Assembly (NCBI GenBank): GCA_030691985.1
Contig: JAUYDB010000187.1
Span: 1-18,907, forward strand
Length of the DNA: 18,907 bases
From: Candidatus Omnitrophota bacterium
GTDB lineage: Bacteria > Omnitrophota > Gorgyraeia > 2-01-FULL-45-10
Direction: 5' to 3'
Shown: positions 6,628 through 13,546 of the stretch, one piece after another
Layout: every line of letters begins with the position of its first letter
How positions within the stretch are numbered: position 1 is the first letter of the stretch
Notes under the pieces: model-generated
What the model saw: the letters and a program-made list of their open reading frames with translations, nothing else
The model's database searches: none
What the model was told of the DNA's origin: nothing
Position numbers and translations under genes: made by a program

Positions 6628-7445
6628 AACCGCACGAGAATTCCTCTCTTTCGTAAATACTCTTTGGCCTCGCGGACAGAATACTCCCGAAAATGGAATA
6701 TCGACGCCGCAAGGACCGCATCGGCCCTGCCGGCGGTCATTGCATCATAAAGATGCCTGATTGTTCCCGCCCCGCCCGACGCTATAACCGGCACGCTTAC
6801 CGATTCGCTGATCCTTCGAGTAAGCTCGATGTCGTACCCTTCCTTAGTCCCGTCGTAATCCATGCTTGTCAGAAGGATCTCGCCCGCCCCGAACGATTCC
6901 ATTTTTTTCGCCCACTTGACCGCGTCAAGGCCCGTCGGAGTCCTGCCGCCGTTAATATAAACTTCCCACTTTTCCCCTGTACGCTGTACGCCCTTCGACA
7001 AGCTCAGGGCTTGTCCCGAGCGAAGTCGAGGGACGCCATACGCTTTACGCCTCGCGTCGATTGCGAGCACTATACACTGGCTTCCGAACCTCGATGAGGC
7101 CTTCCTGATAAAGGCCGGCTCTTTAACAGCCGCGGTATTTATCGAGACCTTATCGCACCCGGCTTTCAGGAGAGAGCGTATGTTATCTATTGTGCGTATC
7201 CCGCCGCCAACGGTGAACGGCAGGAATATGTTATCCGCGACCTTCTTTACAAGCTCTATTATTGTCCCGCGCTTCTCGCAGCTTGCCGTTATATCAAGGA
7301 ATACAAGCTCGTCCGCGCCTTCCCTGTCATAAAACTTCGCGTTCTCGACGGCATCGCCGGCATCTCTTAAATTTATGAAGTTGACGCCCTTTACGACACG
7401 GCCGTCTTTAATGTCGAGGCAGGGAATTATCCGTTTTGTGAGCAT
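6624..7445 (-). CDS. hisF: Imidazole glycerol phosphate synthase, cyclase subunit
   Basis: Uses ammonia from HisH to turn PRFAR into imidazole glycerol phosphate and AICAR. The TIM barrel shows RIIPCLDIKDGRVVKG with catalytic Asp11, PFTVGGGIRT, VSINTAAV, VLAIDARRK with catalytic Asp130, INGGRTPTG, ILLTSMDYDGTKEGYD and PVIASGGAG. At 273 residues it is about 20 longer than typical HisF. The extra residues (about 134-156) read KAYGVPRLRSGQALSLSKG and onward, and come from a repeat inserted in frame directly after Asp130. The start overlaps the hisA 3' end by 19 bases. The enzyme is probably still active because all catalytic motifs survive and the operon is intact, but that is inference. Confidence 0.96.
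   Translation of the reverse strand: MLTKRIIPCLDIKDGRVVKGVNFINLRDAGDAVENAKFYDREGADELVFLDITASCEKRGTIIELVKKVADNIFLPFTVGGGIRTIDNIRSLLKAGCDKVSINTAAVKEPAFIRKASSRFGSQCIVLAIDARRKAYGVPRLRSGQALSLSKGVQRTGEKWEVYINGGRTPTGLDAVKWAKKMESFGAGEILLTSMDYDGTKEGYDIELTRRISESVSVPVIASGGAGTIRHLYDAMTAGRADAVLAASIFHFREYSVREAKEYLRKRGILVRL
6980..7052. repeat. Palindromic repeat inserted in frame in hisF
   Basis: The centre, 6991-7032, is the palindrome that starts CCCTTCGACAAGCTCAGGG and ends GCGAAGTCGAGGG; translated on the minus strand it gives PRLRSGQALSLSKG, a sequence I recognise as a recurrent repeat-encoded peptide in proteins of uncultured bacteria. It is flanked by 7-base units (TACGCTG, TACGCCC on one side; ATACGCT, TTACGCC on the other) of the same type that build the intergenic hairpins. 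This looks like one repeat nested in another. The total keeps the hisF frame. Confidence 0.85.
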
Positions 7446-8155
7446 ATCTTGATGGCTTCGCCTAAATCGATCCTGTTTTCATATAGGGCCTTGCCTATTA
7501 TCACGCCCTTAAGCCCGTCCTTCTCCAGCGCCTTAAGGCTGCGCACGTCATCTATGCTTGAAACTCCGCCTGAGGCGATAATATCCAGGTCGGTAATCGC
7601 GAGAAGTTCTTCCAATCCTTCAATATTCGGCCCCTCAAGCATTCCGTCTCTTGAACAATCTGTATAATTTATCGTTCTGATCCCGGACTTTTTTATAATT
7701 TCAAGGAGCTCGGCGATTTTAAGGCCGCTCTCCGACATCCACCCCTTCGTTTGAACCACGCCGTTCCGGGTATCGACCGCGGCAACGATCCTGCCATTAA
7801 ACTTCTTCGCGATTACACTGATGAACTTCTCGTCGAGGGCCCTCGTCCCGATAACCGCCTTATCTATCCCCGATTCGAGGACAATTCTTACACCCGCTTC
7901 ATCGCGTATGCCGCCGCCGAACTCAATCTTCGGCTTCACCTTTTTGGCTATTCTTCCGACTATCGCCAGGTTCTTAAGCCGGCCCTCTATCGCGCCGTCC
8001 AGATCGACAACGTGAATCATGCCAACGCCGAACGCGGCCCATCTTTCGGCAACTTCAAGCGGCGAGTCGGAATAGACCGTCTCTTTATCGGCAGAGCCCT
8101 GGGTAAGCCGCACAACCCTTCCGCCTTTTATGTCTATGGCCGGTATTACTATCAT
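7427..8155 (-). CDS. hisA: ProFAR isomerase (phosphoribosylformimino-AICAR isomerase)
   Basis: Amadori isomerisation of ProFAR to PRFAR, the fourth histidine step. It is a 242-residue TIM barrel, normal length. Seen: VIPAIDIKGGRVVRLTQG with catalytic Asp8, HVVDLDGA, IEFGGGIRDE, VAAVDTRNG with the second catalytic aspartate at 128, TDCSRDGMLEGPN and IIASGGVSS. The start overlaps the hisH stop (ATGA) and the end overlaps the hisF start by 19 bases, so hisH, hisA, hisF form a tightly coupled set. Unlike its paralogue hisF and neighbour hisH it carries no inserted repeat. Confidence 0.97.
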   Translation of the reverse strand: MIVIPAIDIKGGRVVRLTQGSADKETVYSDSPLEVAERWAAFGVGMIHVVDLDGAIEGRLKNLAIVGRIAKKVKPKIEFGGGIRDEAGVRIVLESGIDKAVIGTRALDEKFISVIAKKFNGRIVAAVDTRNGVVQTKGWMSESGLKIAELLEIIKKSGIRTINYTDCSRDGMLEGPNIEGLEELLAITDLDIIASGGVSSIDDVRSLKALEKDGLKGVIIGKALYENRIDLGEAIKICSQNG

Positions 8156-8826
8156 TTTAATTTGACGAAGTTTCTCAGTAACCTCAATCCTACTCCCTGG
8201 CTCTTTTCCGGATGAAATTGAAAGGCGTAAATATTGTCTTTACGGATACCTGAGGCGAATTTTATGCCATAATCGGTTGTCGTCAAAATCACGCCCTTAT
8301 CCTTTGGCTCGACATAATAGGAGTGGACAAAATACATATATGAACCGCTCGGCACCCCCCTTAATATTTTACGGGCAACGGACGACGGACTACGGGCTAC
8401 GATTTTGTTCCAACCCATGTGCGGGACTTTAAGAGCGTTGTTCGTTGTTTGTTGTCCGTCGTCCGTTATTTGTTGTTTGTAATTCGTGAACCTGAACTTC
8501 TTTACCTCGCCTTTTAGCACGCAAAGCCCTTTGACTCCCGGCGCCTCGGCGCTCTTCTCGAACAATAGCTGCAGCCCCAGGCACAGGCCTAAGAACGGAA
8601 TGCCTAAAGCTATTGTCTCTTTGATCGCCTCGTCAAGCTTAAGACGCCTAAGCTCTTTCATGGCATCGCCGAACGCACCGACGCCCGGCAAGACAAGCTT
8701 TTCGCACTTCTTTAAACCGGCGGGTTTAGATATAAAGACAGCCTCCGCCCCGACTTTCTCAAGCGCCTTCTGGACGCTCCGCAAATTTCCCATTCCGTAG
8801 TCTATCACGGCTATCATGATTGTCAT
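8152..8826 (-). CDS. hisH: Imidazole glycerol phosphate synthase, glutaminase subunit
   Basis: Hydrolyses glutamine and channels ammonia to HisF. It is a class I amidotransferase of 224 residues, about 20 more than usual. Seen: MIAVIDYGMGNLRSVQKAL, VLPGVGAFGDAM, GLCLGLQLLF with Cys82, VPHMGWNKI, GSYMYFVHSYYVEP, and AFQFHPEKSQ with His205 and Glu207. Two surface stretches, residues about 112-131 and 143-152, are encoded by 7-base repeat arrays that flank the conserved PHMGWN motif. Start choice: the first ATG (8826) is only three bases from GAGGCGG, while the second (8817) gives MIAVIDYGMGN, the usual family start, at about twelve bases; the second is plausible. hisA follows with an ATGA overlap. 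Confidence 0.95.
   Translation of the reverse strand: MTIMIAVIDYGMGNLRSVQKALEKVGAEAVFISKPAGLKKCEKLVLPGVGAFGDAMKELRRLKLDEAIKETIALGIPFLGLCLGLQLLFEKSAEAPGVKGLCVLKGEVKKFRFTNYKQQITDDGQQTTNNALKVPHMGWNKIVARSPSSVARKILRGVPSGSYMYFVHSYYVEPKDKGVILTTTDYGIKFASGIRKDNIYAFQFHPEKSQGVGLRLLRNFVKLK
8371..8491. repeat. Paired 7-base repeat arrays inside hisH
   Basis: On the plus strand 8371-8405 is five 7-base units (ACGGGCA, ACGGACG, ACGGACT, ACGGGCT, ACGATTT). From 8436 to 8491 run eight units (CGTTGTT twice, then TGTTGTC, CGTCGTC and so on). The two arrays share the 14-base inverted repeat AACGGACGACGGAC (8377-8390) and GTCCGTCGTCCGTT (8454-8467). About 30 bases between them encode the conserved HisH motif, so host coding sequence forms the loop of the hairpin. 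Confidence 0.85.
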
Positions 8827-8837
8827 CCGCCTCTTTT

Positions 8838-8985
8838 TAGCGTATAGCGTTTAGCGGATAGCGTATAGTAAGTCAGACGACTTTCCCTATACGCTAAACG
8901 CTACCCGCTATACGCTAAACTCGTTGGCTAACTCAACTATCCGCTATACGCTACACGCTAAACGCTAAACTTGTTGCCTGACTCA
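8838..8985. repeat. Heptad-unit hairpin (copy C), hisB-hisH gap
   Basis: Left arm 8838-8869 is four AGCGNNT units, followed by the near-palindrome AAGTCAGACGACTT (8870-8883) as loop. The right arm occurs twice: 8887-8920 and again 8937-8970, each ending in a variant of the boundary motif (TCGTTGGCTAACTCAA and TTGTTGCCTGACTCAA). The last one overlaps the hisB stop codon (8983-8985). This copy has therefore grown by duplicating its right half. Confidence 0.85.
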
Positions 8986-9597
8986 ATCGATTCTCCCCTT
9001 CGTCGACGGCACGCCCTTACGGCGCCGGTCGACCTGAGTTGCCTCGTCTAGGGCCAAGCCAAACGCCTTAAAGATTGCCTCTAAAACATGGTGGACGTCA
9101 TCGCCCGAATAGACCTCGACATGCAGGTTAATATTCGCGGACTTCGCGAACGTGTCGAGGAAATCTTTGCCTTCGAGAAAAGAGTATCCTTCCTCGCGCG
9201 AAACCTGCTCGGCCCAGCCGGTGGGCGGCGTCCTCCAGATAAAGGCGTATCGCCCGCCTACATCCACCGTCACCTTGGCGCTGGCCGCGTCCATCGGCAC
9301 TTCCTTTGAACCAAATCTTTTAATCCCCCTGCAGTCGCCAAGCGCCTCCCTGAACGCCTTTCCTAAACATATGGCTACGTCTTCGTTGGTGTGATGGCTA
9401 TCCACCTTAAGGTCGCCCTTGGCTCTCAAGATAAGATCAAATAATCCGTGAAAGGCGAATAGCGTCAGCATGTGGTCAAGAAACCCGATGCCGGTATCTA
9501 AATCGGCCCTGCCTTTTCCGTCGATCGCCAGCCTTCCAGCTATCTTCGTCTCCGTCGTCGTGCGCTTAATGTGAGCGCTTCGTTCCTTTTTCGGCAT
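8983..9597 (-). CDS. hisB: Imidazoleglycerol-phosphate dehydratase
   Basis: Dehydrates imidazole glycerol phosphate to imidazole acetol phosphate, the sixth histidine step. It is 204 residues, monofunctional, without the phosphatase domain of E. coli HisB. The manganese-binding histidine motifs are present: GIGFLDHMLT (His42), DSHHTNEDVAI (His68-69) and DDVHHVLEAIFKAF, with GVPSTKGRID at the end. The ATG is preceded by a good ribosome binding site (GAGGTGAAAG). It is separated from hisD and from hisH by heptad hairpins, so each of its boundaries is marked by a repeat. No histidinol phosphatase is in the window. Confidence 0.96.
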   Translation of the reverse strand: MPKKERSAHIKRTTTETKIAGRLAIDGKGRADLDTGIGFLDHMLTLFAFHGLFDLILRAKGDLKVDSHHTNEDVAICLGKAFREALGDCRGIKRFGSKEVPMDAASAKVTVDVGGRYAFIWRTPPTGWAEQVSREEGYSFLEGKDFLDTFAKSANINLHVEVYSGDDVHHVLEAIFKAFGLALDEATQVDRRRKGVPSTKGRID

Positions 9598-9622
9598 CTT
9601 TCACCTCGCTATAGCCTATTTT

Positions 9623-9705
9623 TAGCGTTTAGCGGATAGTAAGTCGTACGACTTTTCTAAACGCTATACGCTACCCGCTATACGCTAATCCTATCGTATG
9701 ACTCA
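9623..9705. repeat. Heptad-unit hairpin (copy D), hisD-hisB gap
   Basis: A short left arm (9623-9639: AGCGTTT, AGCGGAT) is followed by the perfect 14-base palindrome AAGTCGTACGACTT (9641-9654) and a longer right arm of four units (9657-9687). The boundary CTATCGTATGACTCA ends in the hisD stop codon TGA (9703-9705). It is the most degraded of the four intergenic copies on the left side. Confidence 0.83.
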
Positions 9706-10920
9706 AAATCTCGCCTTCACAGAATCGAGATGCTTTGACATGCGCTCTATTCCGGCCATCTTTTCGAGCGGTTCACGAATTTTCTCAAGCGCTTTTTTAG
9801 TGAACGACAATATGTGGGAGCTCTTATAAAAATCGGCCAGGCCAAGCCCGGAGAAAAAGCGCGCGCTGCCGCCGGTCGGAAGCACGTGGCTTGGGCCCGC
9901 CACATAATCACCGACCGCAACCGGCGTATACGGCCCGAGGAATATCGCGCCGGCGTTCGTTATCCTGTTCAAAATCCGTTTTGGGTCGCTCGTAAGTATC
10001 TGAAGATGCTCCGGCGCCAGCATGTTTGAGGCTTCCGCCGCCGCCTCCATATTCTTGACCAGGATCACGTATCCTTTGATCTCCTCTTTTTTGAATTGCC
10101 TCGCCAGCCTCTTTGAATTCGTTATCAGGATCGACAGCCCCATAAAGTGCTCGGCCTGCGCCTCGAGGTCAGCCCTGATGAAATTCACGTTCGAAAGCTG
10201 ATTAGCGATTATCGCGACTTCCGTCGGGCCGGCCAGCATATCTATGCCGCAGTATCCGAACACCTGCCTCTTGGCCTCTGTCACATACGCGTTTCCGGGC
10301 CCCACTATCTTGTCAACCTTCGGGATGGTCTTCGTCCCGAACGCGAGCGCGGCAATGGCCTGCGCGCCGCCAATCTTGTAGATCTCGTCCACCTTTAAAA
10401 GATTCGCGACTACCAGGATGTGAGGATCGACGGATTTATATTGGTTCGGAGGAGTCACTAGCACTATCTTTTTGACACCCGCCATCTTGGCCGGGATCAC
10501 CGTCATGTACACGCTCGAGACAAGAGGCAGAGTCCCGCTCGGGACATAGACGCCCACTTTATCGAGCGGCGTAATCTTCTCACCCAACAGCACGCCATCG
10601 GCATCCTTTATCTTCCAGGATTTTTTAAGCTGCTTCCTGTAGAATTTATTCAGGTTATCCGTCACTAATTTCAAGGTGGAGACAAACTCCGGTTTAATAT
10701 CCTGATACGCTCCGGATGTTTCGCATTCGGAGACCTTAAGGTCCTTTGGCGCGAGCTTAACGCGGTCGAATCTCCTGGTATATTTGATAACCGCCTCGTC
10801 GCCGTAGAGTTTCACTGTCTCGACAATTTTGCGCACGCTTTCGACTATGCGCTTATTCCTGCCGCAGTTCCTGTCACAGAGCTTCTGGAATTGCTTACTC
10901 CCTACTTTTACCAGCTTCAT
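9703..10920 (-). CDS. hisD: Histidinol dehydrogenase
   Basis: Oxidises L-histidinol to L-histidine with NAD in two steps, as a zinc enzyme. It is 405 residues, slightly shorter than the usual 425-435. Seen: VGVYVPSGTLPLVSSVYM, KIGGAQAIAALAFGT, VGPGNAYVTEAKR, DMLAGPTEVAII and the catalytic pair Glu304-His305 in LAPEHLQIL. By comparison with E. coli HisD the four zinc ligands are kept: Gln255 and His258 in LEAQAEH, Asp338 in VGDYVAGPSH, and His397 in ERMSKHL. The ATG follows the alaS TAG with no gap (TAGATG), and GGGAGG lies about ten bases upstream inside alaS. Confidence 0.96.
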   Translation of the reverse strand: MKLVKVGSKQFQKLCDRNCGRNKRIVESVRKIVETVKLYGDEAVIKYTRRFDRVKLAPKDLKVSECETSGAYQDIKPEFVSTLKLVTDNLNKFYRKQLKKSWKIKDADGVLLGEKITPLDKVGVYVPSGTLPLVSSVYMTVIPAKMAGVKKIVLVTPPNQYKSVDPHILVVANLLKVDEIYKIGGAQAIAALAFGTKTIPKVDKIVGPGNAYVTEAKRQVFGYCGIDMLAGPTEVAIIANQLSNVNFIRADLEAQAEHFMGLSILITNSKRLARQFKKEEIKGYVILVKNMEAAAEASNMLAPEHLQILTSDPKRILNRITNAGAIFLGPYTPVAVGDYVAGPSHVLPTGGSARFFSGLGLADFYKSSHILSFTKKALEKIREPLEKMAGIERMSKHLDSVKARF

Positions 10921-13518
10921 CTAAGCCAGGCCTCCCTTGATTATTTCAAAAATTTTCCCAAAGGCGCCTTCCAGCTTTTCCGGCGACTTGCCGCCGCCCT
11001 GGGCGAAGGTATCCCTGCCTCCGCCTGAACCGTCTATCATTTCGGCCAGGCCCCTGGCTATCGCGCTTGCGTTCATATTCTTTTCGGCAAGGCCTTCGGT
11101 CATATTAACTATGAACGATACTCTGTCTCCGGCCGTAGCGGCGAGTATCACGACCGACCGTCCCGCCTTCTCTTTTATCCTGTCGCTTAATATCCTTAAA
11201 CCGTCCAGATTGATATCGTCTATGACGGCTGTTATCACCTTGGCAGGCCCTATTGCTTTGGCTTGCGCGATTAAACCGTCCACTTTTTTCGTTTCTTCCT
11301 TTATCCTGTTCACAATGCGTCTTTTTTCCTCTTCCTGCCGCCTTTCGGCTTTGAGCTTTGAGTTTTGAGCATCTTCTCGTTTCGCCATCCAGCCTTTGGC
11401 CGCCTCACCTGTAAGAGCTTCTATGCGGCGAACGCCTGAGGCGATCGAGCTTTCGCTCGTAATACTGACTACGCCTATTGCTTTTGTATTGTCAACGTGC
11501 GTGCCTCCGCAGAGCTCTTTCGAGATATCGCCGATCGAGACGACCCTCACCTCCTGGCCATATTTTTCGCCGAAAAGCGCCATGGCGCCTTCTCTCCTTG
11601 CGTCCCCGAGGCCCTTTATCTGGCTCCTGACGGCAAGGCCCTTCTTTATAGCTTCGTTGACCAACTCTTCGACCCTGGCAATCTCGCGCGCTTCCATCTT
11701 CTTCATGTGCGTAAAATCGAACCGCAGATGTCCGCTGTCCACGAGCGAGCCGGTCTGGTGGACATGTTCGCCCAGGACTTTCTTAAGCGCGGCCTGCAGG
11801 AGATGCGTTGCCGTATGATTAGCCATAGTTTTTTTTCTGGCCTTTTCATCGATTTCAACTTCCGCAATTTCGTTTTTTACGATATGGCCTCGTAGCATCT
11901 TCCCGATATGGACGATCGTATCGCCTATTCTTTTGGCGTCTTCTACCTCCATCGCGCCGGATTTCGTCTCGATCCTGCCACAGTCCCCGGCCTGGCCGCC
12001 GGATTCTCCATAGAAAGGCGTCTTATCGAGAATAACCTCTCCGCCTTCGAGGACAGCCAGGACGTTCGCCTGCGCGCGTGATTCCTCATACCCGAGAAAC
12101 TCGGTCTTAAGGCCGAGCGCTCCGATCTTCTGCGCGAACGTTTCGGTGAATATCTCTTCCCTTATCTTCGTCTTTCGCCGCGATTCTTCTCTTTGCCGGT
12201 CGAGCATCCTGTCAAACGCTAATCTATCAATCCGTAACTCAAATTTCTCAGAGATCTCCTCGAGCATCTCGTAGGGCATTCCATATGTATCGTAAAAATT
12301 AAACGCCGCCTCAGACAGCATCCCGATATCGCCGCGCTTTTTAATATTTTCAAAAGCCTCTTCCACTTTTGGAACCTGCGTCTCGATCACAACCATATAA
12401 TTCTCTTCTTCCCTTTTGATGACCTGGGCGATATCGTCACGCGCCTCTTTCAGTTCAGGATAGGGCCCTGCCATAACTTCGCTGATAATGCTTACAAGTT
12501 TATATAAAACCGGCCCGTCCGAGCCTATGTCTCTGGCATAAGACGCCGACCGCCTTATCAGCTTCCTGACAACGTACCCGCGCCCTTCATTCGACGGCAT
12601 AACTCCGTCAGCGATGCAGAACACAACCGCTCGGATATGATCAGCAATTGCGTTCATTTTAGAAATTCGGATTTTTGAATCCGAATTTTGGTTTTCGGTC
12701 TGTGGTCTTTGGTCTGTGGTCTTTGGTCTACGGTCTATCTCCTTCTCTATCATCGCTACAATGGGCCGAAATATATCTATCTCGAAGTTAGACTTCGCGC
12801 ACTGTGTCACTGACGCTATCCGCTCGAGCCCCATCCCCGTATCGATGTTCTTGTTCGGAAGCGGCTTTAAGCTTCCGTCCGGCTGCCTGTCGAACTGCGT
12901 AAAAACAAGATTCCATATCTCGATGAACCTGCCGCAGCCGCATGCGGGCGTGCAATCAATCCTGCCGCAACCGGCATCTTTGCCGTAATCGTAAAATATC
13001 TCGGAACACGGCCCGCAAGGGCCGTTCGGCCCTTTTGTCGGAGCTTCGGACGGCCAGAAATTTTCCTTCTCCCCAAACCTGATTATCTTCTCCTCAGGGA
13101 CATTTACGGCATCCTTCCATATGTTGCGCGCCTCATCGTCATCTTTATATATGGATACCCACAACCTTTCAGTTTTTAGCTGTAAACCGTTAACTAAAAA
13201 CTCCCACGCCCAAAGGATCGCTTCTTTTTTAAAATAATCTCCGAATGAAAAATTCCCGAGCATCTCAAAAAACGTGTGGTGGCCGGGAGTCCTGCCGACG
13301 TTCTCGAGATCGCCGGTCCGCAGGCACTTCTGCGATGACGCCGCGCGCCGGTATGTTATGCCGCGGCCAAGGAATTTCTCCTTAAACTGGTTCATCCCCG
13401 CGCCGGTGAATAAAAGCGTCGGATCATCCTTCGGCGCGAGCGAATCGCTCTCTACGATCGTGTGAGCTTTGGATTTAAAGAAGTCTAAAAAAGCCTGTCG
13501 TATGGTGTCGGTATTCAT
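10921..13518 (-). CDS. alaS: Alanyl-tRNA synthetase
   Basis: Charges tRNA-Ala and edits mischarged products. It is 865 residues with all parts in order. The class II catalytic core starts with TGAGMNQFKEKFLG and GHHTFFEMLGNFSFGDY (residues about 79-95). The editing domain has the zinc motifs NHTATHLL (about 565-572) and CGGTHVDNT (about 668). A coiled-coil linker and the C-Ala domain (GGGRDTFAQGGGKSPEKL) follow. Two in-frame repeat insertions are visible: residues about 261-286 (DRRPKTTDQRPQTENQ and onward), just before NAIADHIRAVVFCIADG, and about 717-724 (QNSKLKAE) in the linker. recX lies six bases upstream and hisD abuts downstream. No clear ribosome binding site precedes the ATG, so coupling to recX is likely. 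Confidence 0.97.
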   Translation of the reverse strand: MNTDTIRQAFLDFFKSKAHTIVESDSLAPKDDPTLLFTGAGMNQFKEKFLGRGITYRRAASSQKCLRTGDLENVGRTPGHHTFFEMLGNFSFGDYFKKEAILWAWEFLVNGLQLKTERLWVSIYKDDDEARNIWKDAVNVPEEKIIRFGEKENFWPSEAPTKGPNGPCGPCSEIFYDYGKDAGCGRIDCTPACGCGRFIEIWNLVFTQFDRQPDGSLKPLPNKNIDTGMGLERIASVTQCAKSNFEIDIFRPIVAMIEKEIDRRPKTTDQRPQTENQNSDSKIRISKMNAIADHIRAVVFCIADGVMPSNEGRGYVVRKLIRRSASYARDIGSDGPVLYKLVSIISEVMAGPYPELKEARDDIAQVIKREEENYMVVIETQVPKVEEAFENIKKRGDIGMLSEAAFNFYDTYGMPYEMLEEISEKFELRIDRLAFDRMLDRQREESRRKTKIREEIFTETFAQKIGALGLKTEFLGYEESRAQANVLAVLEGGEVILDKTPFYGESGGQAGDCGRIETKSGAMEVEDAKRIGDTIVHIGKMLRGHIVKNEIAEVEIDEKARKKTMANHTATHLLQAALKKVLGEHVHQTGSLVDSGHLRFDFTHMKKMEAREIARVEELVNEAIKKGLAVRSQIKGLGDARREGAMALFGEKYGQEVRVVSIGDISKELCGGTHVDNTKAIGVVSITSESSIASGVRRIEALTGEAAKGWMAKREDAQNSKLKAERRQEEEKRRIVNRIKEETKKVDGLIAQAKAIGPAKVITAVIDDINLDGLRILSDRIKEKAGRSVVILAATAGDRVSFIVNMTEGLAEKNMNASAIARGLAEMIDGSGGGRDTFAQGGGKSPEKLEGAFGKIFEIIKGGLA
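11348..11369. repeat. Short 7-base tandem array inside alaS
   Basis: Three units GCTTTGA, GCTTTGA, GTTTTGA in a row, encoding QNSKLKAE on the minus strand at the start of the linker coiled coil. The array is short enough to be chance, but its period matches the other arrays of this window. Confidence 0.6.
12663..12738. repeat. 7-base tandem array plus 10-bp palindrome inserted in alaS
   Basis: Six consecutive units of the form GGTCTNN fill 12697-12738 (GGTCTGT, GGTCTTT, GGTCTGT, GGTCTTT, GGTCTAC, GGTCTAT). Directly beside them AAATTCGGAT (12663-12672) pairs perfectly with ATCCGAATTT (12679-12688). Together they encode about 26 low-complexity polar residues between the aminoacylation-core motifs FEIDIFRPIV and NAIADHIRAV, where other AlaS proteins have a short variable loop. 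Confidence 0.87.
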
Positions 13519-13523
13519 AGGAA

Positions 13524-13546
13524 GTTATCGGTTGTCGGTTGTCGGT
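13524..13546. repeat. 7-base tandem array at the recX 3' end
   Basis: GTTATCG, GTTGTCG, GTTGTCG run in tandem from 13524 to 13544 and end in GTTTGG. On the minus strand they give the last RecX residues PTTDNR and its stop codon. The array also fills the place where an alaS ribosome binding site would be expected. Confidence 0.7.
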
